A stretch of DNA of 64,000 nucleotides from contig BROG01000002.1 in assembly GCA_030159075.1 (NCBI GenBank), positions 3,820,001-3,884,000 on the forward strand. The letters are read 5' to 3'. Positions 1 to 11,514 of this stretch are shown here, one piece after another. Made by a program: the position numbers and the translations under genes. The stretch's first letter is position 1. Every line of letters starts with the position of its first letter. This DNA is from Atrina japonica (taxonomy: Eukaryota; Mollusca; Bivalvia; Pterioida; Pinnidae). The notes beneath the pieces are model-generated. The model saw only the letters and a list, made by a program, of their open reading frames with translations. It did no database searches and was not told the origin of the DNA.

Positions 1-976
1 TACCACTAATACCGTATAATACCGAATAAAAAGATTGTTTAGCAAGGAATGAATTTTGGCATTATTAGTGAGTGTTGAGATCGCTAAAATTTAATATTGC
101 TAACAATTCAATCCTAACCGGAGGTAGGATATATATATAAAGGATCCGAAGAGAATGGAATTTATTATCTTTGTAAATAATAAACAGCAGTCATGTTTTC
201 TTGTACAAATATAGGTACAGTTTACTGTTTTGACTGTGGATCTATACTACAATATCATACAAAGTATAGATGAATTACGGTTTATAGTCTGGTACAAATA
301 AATTTTATAAATATGTTTTAATCATAAATTTGATAAAATTACTTCTCGCTAAAATCAATTACAATGTACCAATTTTTAAGGAAAAACGCTTGATTTTTAT
401 CTCGCTAAAATTTATACTTATATGATAGTTTAGTATCAGTGATTTTATAGTAAATACCTTTCGTTTGTTTATTACATCACTAACACCAGTCTTATATCTA
501 AAGTATTGGATATAATTGGCATATAGTTTTCAAGATGTTAAAAATGTTCAACTGTTTACAGACGACGCATATATAAATACTAGAATAATATTATAGTTGT
601 TAGGTTTGTTAATGAACCTCCACGGGAATATTTCGGGTTGACCAAGTCCATGGAAGGCGATTTGATCAACCCGACATATTGTCATGGACGGTCAATAATA
701 AACCTAATAAATCGTTACATTATTCTCATTTAGGAAACGTTTTCAATTACCACTGTACACAAAACAGTGTTTCGTATCATCCGCCATTGCCCTCTATTTT
801 TTGCTACTGACTATCCATAGGACCATGGACGACAGTCACGTGACTCTTTATACCCAATGAAATAGCAACATATTAGTCTGATACAAAACAGTGCTTCATA
901 TAAACCTTTTTCTTTGCGTACCATCGTTTGCTTACACTATAATTGGCAATGTATACTTACCTCTTTTATTCTGAAG
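1..976. other. Non-coding DNA upstream of the first visible RhoBTB exon
   Basis: AT-rich sequence with no convincing coding frame. It is probably the intron preceding the first RhoBTB exon seen here, since the GTPase domain and the start of the first BTB domain must lie to the left of the window. It contains one hairpin element at 601-706 and nothing else recognisable. Confidence 0.5.
601..706. mobile_element. Hairpin (MITE-like) element
   Basis: The left arm begins TAGGTTTGTTAATGAACC and contains CGGGTTGACC; the right arm contains GATCAACCCG and ends AATAAACCTA, so the two halves of about 44 bp are imperfect reverse complements around a short spacer. No coding capacity. This fits a degenerate foldback or MITE-type element. 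Family not known. Confidence 0.5.
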
Positions 977-1199
977 GACTACCAAAACTACCAGAGAAGC
1001 ATGAAGAGATTGAGGAAGAGGAAGTGAACGAAATAAAACGAGTTGCCAGACTTTTTGGACTGTCCTGTTTGCAGACTATATGCGATAATTACCTTACTGG
1101 ACAGTATTGGTGCATATATGAATGATGAGACGGGAAAACGAATGAAGGAATTATTCTTCAACAAACCAGAATATGCGGATGTTGTGTTTACTGTTGGTG
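977..1199 (+). CDS. RhoBTB: RhoBTB exon A: end of BTB1 and start of BTB2, with a frame break
   Basis: The acceptor is probably the AG at 975-976 behind the pyrimidine-rich CTTACCTCTTTTATTCTGAAG. Frame 1 reads LPKLPEKHEEIEEEEVNEIKR and on to NYLTGQY, a typical BTB C-terminal helix pair. From about 1105 onward the match moves to frame 2 (AYMNDETGKRMKELFFNKPE, then YADVVFTVGG), which starts BTB2. The switch equals one extra base or two missing bases near 1100-1120. The donor GTATGT at 1200 follows a phase-1 codon that is completed correctly by the next exon. Confidence 0.75.
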
Positions 1200-1271
1200 G
1201 TATGTATCTAGTAATGCGTATTGTCTGAATAGTACATGAATTAGTAGGCATTGTTTGAAACATTAGGGAAT

Positions 1272-1355
<84 letters not shown>

Positions 1356-1925
1356 CTTTACCAAGTTCAAATTATTGTATCTAATTTTGACTGTTCCTGT
1401 TTCCTCTTACAGGAGTACAAATTTATGGACACAAGCTTGTGCTCTGCACCCGTTGTGACATAATGTCGACCATGTTCAGTGGACGTTTTGTTGAAGGTCA
1501 AACGGCCATTGCTCAGGTATAATCAGATTCGGATTCCGTTTTATGTCGAATTTTGCATTAAATGACAGTTTATAAAATATCCTGAATTCATTAGCAGAAA
1601 AGTCTTGGTGTAACTTTTAAAATGGTTTTAGTATCTATTATTATTGCGTTGTAGGTGAAAATGCAAGAAGACATATCGGAATGTTTCATGGATCTTCTAG
1701 AGTATCTGTACACAGACCAGGCACCAACAGAAGAGAGTGATTCTGTTGGAATTCTGGTTTTAGCGAATAAATACTGTCAGAAACGACTTATTACTTTTTG
1801 TGAACTTGATATCACCAAAGATATAGGGAGAAGTTTCACAAAACAGATAGAAAAATCAAACGTTGACGTCATACGTCTCTTATTATTTTCACAGGTAAGT
1901 CACTAAGTCACAACATAGCATATTT

Positions 1926-2002
<77 letters not shown>

Positions 2003-2003
2003 G

Positions 2004-2052
<49 letters not shown>

Positions 2053-4027
2053 AGTGTAGATAATCACAATTTTCTATTAATATTTGCTTTATTCCGTCTG
2101 AAGAACCACGATGGTGATAGCGCTAACGGAATAAAGAAAATTTTGATACCAAATTATAATGATCTACACTTTACCAAGTAAACCAATATAATAAACTCAT
2201 TTTGGTACTTTTTCACTTGCAATTGATAAATTCAACCTGACTAATTGTATATGCATACCATACTGGACCTTACCTTACTTTTACAAAATATATAGGAGTG
2301 TAAAAGTTTTTATACTTGTTTATAGCTCTCATTTGTTATTGTACATCAAGTGTAAGTAGAAAAAGTATAAACAATTGAAATAATTTTATTTGGTAAACAC
2401 AGCTAACGCCACTTTAAACGGTGTTATCCAGTCGAAATATTACTTTAATATAAAATAATCAGCTGGTACCGAAGTAGCAGGTACTTGGTTTATGTATACC
2501 CTCGGGTACTCAAACGGTTCTCCAGTAGTGGCAACTGCACAGTGGTTGTATATACTATAAATATAACATAACATAAGATAACAAACGTTATAGTCTTGGT
2601 AAAAGGGGTCATAACAGATACTGAAGACTATCGTTTCTGTCAATAATACTTCATATGTTATATATGATATGGTTATTTATTTGTCATGTATTGATTTATT
2701 CTGAACGAACTGGCAGAAAAGTAACAAAGCGGACAAACGTAAAATAAATGGCTGTAAAAAGAACAGTCGGTTGCATTTTATTGGTTAAAATCGTATCCCA
2801 TGATGACCGCTATATAACTATATGGTGGGTTTAAGATATCTGAAGGGACTAGATGGTAACTCCCTGTACATTCCAACATCGTTTAATATGTTCATAGCTT
2901 TTGCCATAATATTAAGTCTATTACAACCATGCAAACAATATTTTATAGTTACTTTCGCTTGACATGACTTGTGATAAATTCCATATAGTTTTGTAAATAT
3001 TATAAACATAATACCAAAGTTATAATGCTCAAGACGATATCGTTTCTGTCAATTAGACTTCATCAGTTGAGCTCCAATTTGAAAAGTATGTGTATTTTCT
3101 AAAGATAAAGTGGTATCATACCAGGCCAAATAATATACTGACCTACTATCGAAACATAAAGATTCAGTGACATCCATAGCGGGTTCGGCTTTCGTGCTCA
3201 CAGACCCTCTTTAGTTCCTCAGTAGGTCACTAACAAACCATATAATTATTTGTGTGTAAGGTCAGTGAGCCGGCATATCTATCGCGTGGTCCGTTACATA
3301 ATCGCTGCAATAATAGCTGAAACAAAAAGAAAAATAAATATTTATTAAGTGGTATCCATGGTTGAGTGGTTAGTCTAAGAGAGTATCGCGCTATGAATCA
3401 CTTCTGACCAGTTTCAAGTTCCAAGTTCCGCTGGAACGTAAGCTGATTTTTGTGAGAAAGTTTGCCAGTTTACTTACTGAAGGCCGATGGTCTCTTCCCG
3501 GGTACATTGTAACCGGGTCTTCTCCTCCACCGTTAAAAACTGGCCGCCAATATATACCTGGAAAGGTTGTTGCGTGTGGCGTAAAACACTATTCAAATAA
3601 AAAAATAAAAATATATAAGACAAGGTTATATCGTCATAAATACAAGTTGGTATTCATCTAATGTCGCTCAGCTTGACTTCACAGAGTTAAGATAAATATA
3701 ATTAAAATGGTTAGAACTATAAAAGATGATATGCAAAATTATGGTATTATTCCCTATCTCTGACAAAATGTTGCCGTGGCGATAAACAAGTACATTATTA
3801 CATTCTCATTGTAGATTCACAATGCAGATCAGATGGCAGGATGGTGTTTACATTTCATATCCACGAACTATATGCTATTCCAAAAAATTCCGGAATTCTA
3901 TCAGTTGGAAGGTACAAACAAAGCGTATATCGAAGAGCACAGATGGCCACCTGTGTCTTGCCTCAAATATTTAAAGAAATATGAACGAGAGATGAATAAA
4001 CATGGAAAACAGTGTTCAATAATGTAA
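977..4027 (+). CDS. RhoBTB: RhoBTB-family protein (atypical Rho GTPase with two BTB domains), 3' part of gene
   Basis: Four exons are visible (977-1199, 1413-1516, 1655-1894, 3815-4027), all but the first boundary with clear GT-AG junctions and matching phases. The protein reads as the last helices of BTB1 (VARLFGLSCLQTICDNYL), a linker, a second BTB domain (EYADVVFTVGG, then YGHKLVLCTRCDIMSTMFSG, then ECFMDLLEYLYTD), and the RhoBTB C-terminal region with HNADQMAGWCLHFISTNY and EEHRWPPVSCLKYL. The HRWPP block after a WCLH-ISTNY helix is characteristic of RhoBTB. Family members act as adaptors for cullin-3 ubiquitin ligases; that role is family knowledge. The chain ends KQCSIM, a CAAX-like box, a feature I associate with RhoBTB3-type rather than RhoBTB1/2-type proteins. 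The N-terminal GTPase domain lies outside the window. There is one frame inconsistency in the first exon, so a pseudogene or a sequence error remains possible. Confidence 0.88.
1276..1351. repeat. (CT)n microsatellite inside the intron
   Basis: About 38 uninterrupted CT units. It sits in the RhoBTB intron about 60 bp upstream of the next acceptor, so on the coding strand it forms a very long polypyrimidine stretch. Confidence 0.97.
1413..1516 (+). CDS. RhoBTB: RhoBTB exon B: core of the second BTB domain
   Basis: Acceptor TTTCCTCTTACAG and donor CAG/GTATAA. The first two bases complete the split Gly codon from the previous exon. It translates to VQIYGHKLVLCTRCDIMSTM and then FSGRFVEGQTAIAQ, the BTB motif in which a His-Lys-x-x-L-x-x-x-S/C stretch is followed by a Met-Phe. 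It ends in phase 0. Confidence 0.9.
1655..1894 (+). CDS. RhoBTB: RhoBTB exon C: C-terminal half of BTB2
   Basis: Exactly 80 codons, phase 0 at both ends, with acceptor TTGTAG and donor CAG/GTAAGT. It contains ECFMDLLEYLYTDQ, the conserved BTB strand and helix, and ILVLANKYCQKRLITFCE, the terminal helices of the domain, followed by a helical stretch ending VIRLLLFSQ. Confidence 0.92.
1929..2050. repeat. (TA)n then (GT)n compound microsatellite
   Basis: TA units from 1929 to about 2020 with a short interruption near 1999-2004, then 15 GT units at 2021-2050. Lies in the last RhoBTB intron. Confidence 0.97.
2540..3120 (-). repeat. Two tandem fragments of dispersed repeat R4
   Basis: On the minus strand both fragments (about 2560-2655 and 3000-3120) contain GACAGAAACGAT preceded by a GAAGT(C) motif, and a downstream AAAACTATAACGTTGG-like segment. 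The same signature recurs on the plus strand at about 4590-4760, 14690-14830, 29140-29190 and 62510-62680. It is an interspersed repeat of unknown class; short open frames over it are not conserved. Confidence 0.6.
3350..3615 (+). mobile_element. SINE family S2, near full length
   Basis: It starts with a degenerate tRNA-like head (GAGTGGTTAGTCTAAGAG, then a GTTCCGCTGGAAC-like block), followed by the body shared with other copies (CTGATTTTTGTGAGAAAG, TTTGCCAGTTTACTT, TTAAAAACTGGCCGCC, GGCGTAAAACACTATTC) and an A-rich tail. Other copies are at 11188-11448 (+), 49381-49552 (+) and, in part, 6541-6712 (-), 17795-17890 (-), 49785-49930 (-) and 60028-60085 (+). It lies within the last RhoBTB intron. 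Confidence 0.8.
3815..4027 (+). CDS. RhoBTB: RhoBTB terminal exon: C-terminal domain and CAAX-like end
   Basis: Acceptor CATTCTCATTGTAG. It encodes 70 residues: IHNADQMAGWCLHFISTNY, a variable linker with KIPEFYQLEG, then IEEHRWPPVSCLKYLKKYE, and the end KHGKQCSIM before TAA at 4025-4027. The HRWPP-x-x-x-LK block is the RhoBTB C-terminal signature. The final Cys-Ser-Ile-Met fits the CAAX prenylation pattern, with a basic stretch (KKYERE, NKHGKQ) upstream. Confidence 0.93.
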   Translation: MHNADQMAGWCLHFISTNYMLFQKIPEFYQLEGTNKAYIEEHRWPPVSCLKYLKKYEREMNKHGKQCSIM

Positions 4028-4352
4028 TCATGACTGCAGTAGATTACTCAGTTTAGCCCAAAGAGTGATTTCACCGAAAGACTACTACTGTTTTAATATC
4101 AATCCCTAGTATTCACATCTTTGGACTAGGCCAATCTAACACCGGATGTTGCGGCTGTACATTGATATAACACACTCAAGGTTTTGGGGCAAACCAAACT
4201 TAAATGCCTTGAATAGTAATTTTAAATCGTTTGTTTATTTTCTTATGAAGAGAAATTGCCATTTCACTGATACGGAAACAATTAATTGTGGTCGGATGTT
4301 TTCCTAATACTATCCCAAAAGACGTGTTCAGAATCTCGGGATTGATGGGTGA

Positions 4353-4358
4353 AATAAA
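4353..4358 (+). terminator. Probable polyadenylation signal of RhoBTB
   Basis: AATAAA about 325 bases after the stop codon, followed within 30 bases by GT-rich sequence (GTTGTCTGG). It is the first AATAAA after the stop that I found. Confidence 0.5.
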
Positions 4359-4589
4359 AGTTGTCTGGACAATATTGGTTTATTTACCATAGTAAAAAAT
4401 GCATGTATATGCATTGTGCTTGTATTAATCTTGCAATTCATAGTATTCATAACCAATAATGTCTTTTATTTTTGGAACTAGCCAATTATTTTATACTAAA
4501 GCAATATTTCCCTCATTACGCACCATTTAAATTCTAAACTTGTCAATAGCTAAGATATTCATTTTTACAGCAATACATTTAGATTTTTA

Positions 4590-4760
4590 TTTGGCCTTGT
4601 GTGATACCATTTTTCTTTCGGAAATATACATTTTAGTTATATTATATTCTAGCTCATATGATTACGACTCATCGACAGAAACGATCGTCTTCAGCTTTTA
4701 TTTTGGGCTCGTTTGCAAAACTATTAACTTTGGTATTGTTAATGATATCTACCATATTTA
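4590..4760 (+). repeat. Dispersed repeat R4 copy
   Basis: Contains CTTTCGGAAATATACATTTT, a degenerate GAGCTCA-like block, GACAGAAACGATCGTCTT and TTTGCAAAACTATTAACTTT, in the same order as the copies near 14.7 and 62.5 kb. No persuasive open frame. Confidence 0.6.
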
Positions 4761-5193
4761 TACAATATTATATGAATTACCTGTGAAATGTTGATTTGAC
4801 ATGAGAGACGCCGCTGGTGTCTCTAATCTGCAGATAATACTGACGACTCCTTGACACCTGATACCATTTCTGGATATCTTAGAAGAATATTCCGTGTTTT
4901 ATTATGTTTTATGGATTTCTTTACAATATGCGTGTATATGCTTTTATATTGTACACTTTTTAATTACAGAAAATGTGAAACAATTTATTGATTTTATTAA
5001 TCGGGTTCGGAGAATAACGATTAACCAGAAAAGATATGGATACATGTATGTTAAAAGTTTTATCAATTGGATCAAAAGTTATTGCTTCTTTTTATAGCCA
5101 ATAGTGCTGTATAAAGAACAGGACAAACTGTAAGCATTTAATTTTAATACTCGTTGAAAACCAGAATAAAGAGTCATCCCGATGTTTTATATC

Positions 5194-5197
<4 letters not shown>

Positions 5198-5267
<70 letters not shown>
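5198..5267. repeat. (CT)n microsatellite
   Basis: About 35 uninterrupted CT units. Confidence 0.97.
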
Positions 5268-5270
<3 letters not shown>

Positions 5271-7190
5271 GTAGATGATAGTCATTCATTCTAAAGTAAG
5301 TGTTGTCTTCATTTACATTACCAATCTAAGTGTAGACAAAGTATCTTCCAGTGTCAAGAGTTATCGCTCTTCGTATATCCAACTTCTGCAATCTACCCTA
5401 AACATGTTAGGGGTGGAGTCAAGGAGTCTAGTATAGCATTGTCATCTGAATATTTATATGGATTCATAGTATGCATTAGGAAAAGGCGATTAGGTACGAT
5501 TTGGAACCCTTTTAGAACCTTTGAAATAGCATTCACCCTACCAAATTCTGACAAACAAGTTGTCATGTATCAATGTTTGTATTAACGCACAACTACTTGA
5601 CTGACAAAATATGAGTATGCTTTTGTTAAATTGAAGTATTTCTTCAGAGAATTCCAAACTTTTGTCTGTTTTGTTTTTTTCTCAATACGTTTATTTTTCT
5701 TCGACTTAATCCTATTTATCATTAATTTAAAACATTTACCATTTTATCATTAAATACCTCTAGAACTGATACAGGATTTTTATTCCACCTTTGGCAAAAT
5801 ACTCGGAATTTGATTGGTTTAGAAGGATACGACATATTCTTGTATCGCGTTACCTCTCCACCTGATATTAGTTTTCATATCACCCTCCACCGGTGACGTC
5901 ACTTTTAGCAGACGAGAGATGTTAACAAAGACAGGTTTGCTCCGCGCAGCGGAGAAGAAATAACTAGGGTTAGAACGAAGCTGCATTAAAAAAATACTTT
6001 AAGATGCAACAAAAAGGCTTGTCTTCGTTGCGATAAATTCGTTCCAATACAAAATTTTTTCATGGACTCAATATATTTTCGTATCACTCCTGTAAAACAC
6101 TATATAAATAATAATACCGTTGGAACATAGAACTGAAGGCTTAAGAGAAAAATGGACAGGAACTCCTGCACAGACTTCCGGGACTGTGTCCCCAATATGG
6201 AAATTATTTGTTTTTTATTTTTAGCACCGTGTCCACTGCAGATCATTGTCATTTTGAAAACAATTGTATCATACCAATTGTTTGTTGTCCTGAAAGCAGA
6301 TATTAATCTTTATCTTGAACAATAGGTCTTTTAAATATCAAATAATCATTTGTGTGGTCGTGTTGTAAGTAATGCAGCTAGAAATCTAGAAAAATTAAGA
6401 AAAATACAGGTTTCATGTGATAAAATAGACATTTTGGTAATTACAACTCAATCACGTTATAACATTTTTGTCGTATATTGGAAACAGTATTGAACTTGAA
6501 TCTGAATGTTGTTTTGTGCAATACTCAACCATATTTCAATCATAAGGTGACGACCAGTTTTTTTTACAATTTATACGGGAAGAAACCACCGGTCATCCTC
6601 AGGCAAGTAAATTGGTGAACTTCCTCACAAAATCAGCTTAGGTACAGGGACTGACTAGAGGTGAGATACTGCGCGCTGCTTTAACCACTCGGTCACTCAG
6701 CAAGTATAGACTACGTGGTATTGGATGCAAAAATAAATCGTAGGAATACGCAGAAAAAGTGCGATTTGCTGAATTTTAAATTGAAATTTAGAAATGAACA
6801 CACAAATGAAGAAAGCAATATTTCACAATTATCAAAAGGTATTATGGTACATATTATCAAATAACATCATACACGGGAGTAAAACAAACATAATTAGTTA
6901 AATTCTAAATAACACATTATAATTGTTGTTAAGATGCGAGATCTAGAATAACCTCAAATAAAATTGCTGTTATAAGAATAACAGAACATCCTGGTTATCG
7001 TAAACAAATTTTAAAATATTTTATAGATGTTCATTCATTATATTCATAATTTGAATCGACAAAAACAATAATGAAAATACGCAGAATTAAATGAATTATA
7101 GATTGGAATCATGAAACACAAATGATTATCACCCCAAAAATTCGTGGCAATTGGTCACATGACAAATACACAAATACAAAGTAAAATCTC

Positions 7191-7193
<3 letters not shown>
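5268..7193. other. Gene-poor AT-rich DNA with one SINE S2 fragment
   Basis: No supported coding sequence. A reverse-oriented S2 fragment lies at about 6541-6712, recognised by CTCACAAAATCAGCTTAGG, CAAGTAAATTGG and a tRNA-like block with AACCACTCGGTCACTCAG. The rest holds nothing recognisable. Confidence 0.5.

Positions 7194-7248
<55 letters not shown>
7194..7248. repeat. (CT)n microsatellite
   Basis: About 27 CT units with a C-rich start. Confidence 0.95.
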
Positions 7249-7252
<4 letters not shown>

Positions 7253-10200
7253 GTCCTTTTGTATACAAAATCATTGCTGTCCGTGTACAGTCGTAGTTCA
7301 TTAGTTCAACACGCCATTACTCGTTTCACGAGAATTCAGACACGTGTCACCCGCACGTGCTCCGTGTTCACAGATTTTGTTGGAAGATAAATCAATACAA
7401 AGGTTTATGAAAATGTTCAAATGTGATAGATGTACTGATTGATTATATCAATTCTGGATCATTTAATCTTTTTATTAGCAGGTCTGGTGTTTTCTCTTTC
7501 GTACAGTTTCGGACATTGTCAATAAAATCCAACGAACACTCCATTTCAGCGTGTGTCGTTTGTAAATATCGAATATTGGATCAGGTTTGATTGACATTTT
7601 AAATTTTTTCATACTCCTTCAATTCTCTATTTTAAATGGTGGTTATTGCTGCAATTAGCAGTGAACTGGAAATGATTTTGACAGGCGCATGCATGTGGCT
7701 CTTCTCTTTGGTTTCATAGTCTCTGAAGCGTTTAATAACTAGGAAGAACACGACATTACGCGAACCCCCAAGTAATAATATGTGTAAGAGAGACGCTCTA
7801 TTCTTATTTGTGTTGCCGCTCATACAATGCCACTATTGTCAGTTTTCAAACTGCAATAAAAGTTTTATTAAAAACTTCATCATAAAATTGTATAGATAGC
7901 ACTCAACACACGCCCGACATGATTATAGGCCAAACAGGGACATAACGCCTTTGTGTGGGGTAAAGTGGTACAATGATCCGACACTTAGACCACTTTTGGT
8001 GGAGCTATTTAGATGTATTACGCAGTCCGTCCGCCGTATGAATACATACATGAAAAAATATATAGGACATGGGCGGTCATAAGGCTTTAAACATTTAGAA
8101 CCTTGAATTCATATCAGGACCGTCATTTACAATACTTTTAAACTACAATGTAAATCTGTCATTTTGTAAATTATCGTGTATACAGGTGCTCTATAATTAC
8201 ATGACAAAGCGTAAGAATAGGTAGGAGTACTCGATATAGTGAGATAGGAAAGTTTGGAACTTTGAGTCCGGAAAAGTATGAGAATATAAAGACATATAGT
8301 ATTGACCTTTAAAATCCTCCGTGCATCATATACCCTTTACAAATTTACACAAGAACAATGGTCTCAGTTAGATATTTTCAGTCATCTATGAAAAATATTG
8401 CTGTTTTGCATTTTTCAGTGATTGAACCGATAACCCTTGGTTAGAACTAATAGCTATACAGTCTCATTTTTTCAACAAAATATAATGTAACCAAAATATT
8501 TCTGATATTCAAAAACCCCAAATTATTTTTGCAAGAAGTTACAAATAAATGAAGTGTGTTTTGAACCTAATTTAGATATTTATTTTCTCTTTTCATCAGT
8601 GATATAAAAGCTTGTTACAATAATGAAGCTGTTTCAAATGCTTTACGACTGATATTCCAATTTTAATAATATGTACTACTTAGCTTAGAAAATTAGAGTA
8701 TCTTTGTAAATCTTTAACATTCTGGATCTCAGTGCTTGATTTATCCCTAGAGGTGTATTTCATATCATAGCTTCGTTTATTTCACTGGAATCATATGATA
8801 CCAACATGATAATTCAAGATGTAGACATAGTATGTTTACATGATATATACCTGGAAATTTCCACTGCTGTTGAATTGTCGCCATTTTCGCCCTGATATAA
8901 GAAATGAAGCCGAAATTTTCAAGCTATATAAATGAAGCACGTCACCCGTGAGACTATGGTACTTTAGGTCGTGAAAGGGTGAAAATACTACATACTATAA
9001 ATTTCTCTCCTGTTTAATTTCAGACATTTTTGCCCTCAGATGAGAGGGCGAATTGAAAATTGAAGGCTAAACTGTTGAGCTAAATAATTGAACTACGAAT
9101 ATTCATGACATCCTTAAGGCCATGGTCATTTAGGGATAATTTAAGACCTGGTGAATATGTTTCTGTCGTAAAAGTGTGAAAATAATCAGGTATACAGTAG
9201 TTAAACTGGAGATGACATATACAACAAGTTCATTATACCGACCGTAATATTTGCGGAACGTTGACTCTGAGAATTGGTGAATCGGGGTGAAATACACAAA
9301 GTCACTTTACAGTTAAATTGCCAAGACACCGATAGGTATATAGAAACGTAACAAAGGAATCAATTTATGTATCCCATCACTAGTTAAATATTTTGACAAA
9401 TTAATATTTACCTTCTAAATTTCATGACAAATTTGGCAATTAGAAATAAAACATTTTTAAAGTATCATCTAGATGAAAATAAATCTAGCCAAAGAAGGTG
9501 GATAAGACTGATATCACGATAAATTAGTATGATATATTATCGATTATGACACAGTCAAAATTTAATCTTTATTCATTGTATACCTATATGATATATGGGT
9601 AAAGGTAGTTGCACTAGTTGAAACACTACATGTGTGTTGATGCCTAAGATTAGTCAGAGTTGCATAATTTTGCATGACTAATACTTGTAATAGATATCAC
9701 ATAGAACGGATACAGGTGTCATCCACATTTTCAGATTCCAGGGCTTTTCACGTTCTGTTTAAGAAAGTTAAAGGGCTGATTTAAAATGATAATCACCTTG
9801 TCAGTTACAAAAACACCTAAAAACTTTATAATAGTTTATCGTACATTCAAATTTCCGTATAAAGCAACATTCTCACTGTCAATCCTACTAAAATCAATCA
9901 AATAACATTAGATATTATTGCTCCAGTAAACCTTTTGCTAAACGGTGCTTCTCATTTCCCCATTTTCAACAATCCACTAAGTTTACGATCACTATAATGA
10001 CCTTCCATGCGATTACCATTTTTCACTAACTGAAATGTTGAGTTACCTATTCGATAGTAAGTGTTGATTTGTTTATGCCGATTTTGACAAAGGTTTATTT
10101 CTCACTTGTTTTCAATTATATTTGGCTGTAGACTCGCGGGGTGTGACCGGTCGACGGTGTTCTACGTTAGACATGATCCAATCACTGGAGATCAGTTTCT

Positions 10201-10591
10201 ATAAAATGTCCAATGAACCATCTGACTTTCATTGTTTTGGAATCTGTGTTTTTTTATCATAAGTTTATTGATATGAAGATTTTAAATTAGTTTTGTTAAT
10301 TAATTTAATTAGGAATATGAACGACATTTATTTAATGTATTTTAATCCGTATGTTACAAGGCTAAAGATGTTCTATTTGGGATATCTTAAGTTTAATTTT
10401 TGGGAAATTTGTAATCTGATTGAAAAATGCAGCAATAAGAATGTGACCTCTTTCAGAAATTTATATAGAGGGTGAACATCCCCACTTAGTTACCCAGTCT
10501 GATTTATTAAGTGTTTCTACCTTTTTTACATTTTACAATCTATATATACATCAATTCAGTTGTATTGCATATATTATTTACTATACATACT
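7249..10591. other. Non-coding DNA with small retroelement scraps
   Basis: No gene supported. Two short fragments of the retroelement described at 55757-56330 are visible. About 9220-9290 (-) has ATTATACCGACCGTAATAT and TTTGCGGAACGTTGA, which match the RT frame around FRKFYGRY. About 10120-10180 (+) has GGTGTGACCGGTCGAC, which matches its 3' tail. A pair of CACGTG palindromes lies at 7339-7360. A 33-codon minus-strand frame at 7443-7544 looks protein-like but has no splice or database support. Confidence 0.45.
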
Positions 10592-10679
10592 TTAACCCTT
10601 TCACCCCTAACTGTAATTGGAATGCACTTTATAATTGTTTAGATCAATCTATTTACGGTTTGTAAGGGTGAAAGTTAAA
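10592..10679. mobile_element. Short palindromic MITE, family M1
   Basis: Begins TTAACCCTTTCACCCCTA and ends TAAGGGTGAAAGTTAA, terminal inverted repeats of about 16-18 bp around about 50 bp. Related copies: 12970-13052, 42880-42969 and 45453-45540, with a half copy at 11964-12039. Confidence 0.6.
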
Positions 10680-11187
10680 TTTCTTTATATTGGAAAGTTG
10701 GAGTATGAAGATGATTTTCAGGGGAAAGGGGGACAAATAAGGAATTTGATATTGCATTAAGAGCAACTCGTTGAATCCATCCGCTGCAGCGATCGCGTGC
10801 AAAAGAAACGTATGTTTAGTTTTGTATATGTATTGCATTACGCACAAAACAAAACGTGTACTCTGCCTCAACATTGAATACTTTTCATTAACCAACTGGA
10901 AAGTTTATGTTAACCCTCATAATACCGGTATAAATAGCGAAAAAAAACAACAAAACTTTGAAATATATCTTAAATTTGAATAACAACATTAAAAAATACA
11001 ATTGTAATTGGGGTCAAAGGTCAATTGAGATCCTCCAGATTTAATTGTTTTGCTTTAGCCAATCATCGAGAGGAATTTCCGCATATTTAAAATTACATCG
11101 TCTGGACGTTTTAACGTTATAACATACTCTGGTAGTCTGGCGTATGTAAGTTGTGATGGGATAAATACCCCAACAATACTAACAAAA

Positions 11188-11448
11188 TAGGGGCCTCTGT
11201 GTCTGAGTCGTTAGAGCATCGCGCTTTGAACCATGAAGTCTCTTACTTCTGGTCAACGCATGTTAGAGTCCCGCTGGAACCTGAACTGATTTTTGTGAGA
11301 AAGTCTGCCAGTTTACTTGCAGAAGACCGGTGGTCTCTTCCAGGTTAACCGGGCTTTCAATCATTAAAAATGGCCGCTACGATATAACTGAAATATTTTT
11401 GAGAGTGGCGTAAAACACTGTTCAAAATCAAATAGAATCAAACAAAAT
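11188..11448 (+). mobile_element. SINE family S2 copy
   Basis: The tRNA-like head reads GAGTCGTTAGAGCATCGCGC, then AGAGTCCCGCTGGAACC, then the S2 body (CTGATTTTTGTGAGAAAG, TGCCAGTTTACTTGCAGAAG, TTAAAAATGGCCGC, GTGGCGTAAAACACTGTTC) and an A-rich end. It is the best-preserved head in this window, with a recognisable Pol III A-box-like segment. Confidence 0.82.
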
Positions 11449-11477
11449 ATATATTATTACAGGTATTGCACTCTTGG

Positions 11478-11480
11478 TTT

Positions 11481-11512
<32 letters not shown>
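11478..11512. repeat. (GTT)n microsatellite
   Basis: About eleven GTT units followed by TTTAACGCCCCACTC, which resembles the tail junction of SINE family S1 in reverse orientation. It may be the stub of a truncated S1 insertion. Confidence 0.8.

Positions 11513-11514
<2 letters not shown>

Noticed and set aside
988..1463. Long Ser/Leu and Arg/Glu frames over the CT repeat near 1.3 kb
   Set aside because: They are translations of a dinucleotide microsatellite and lie inside a well-supported intron.
7443..7544. 33-codon minus-strand frame (MECSLDFIDNVRNCTKEKTP)
   Set aside because: It looks protein-like, but there is no acceptor just upstream, no homology I can name and no neighbouring exon. 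Too short to call.
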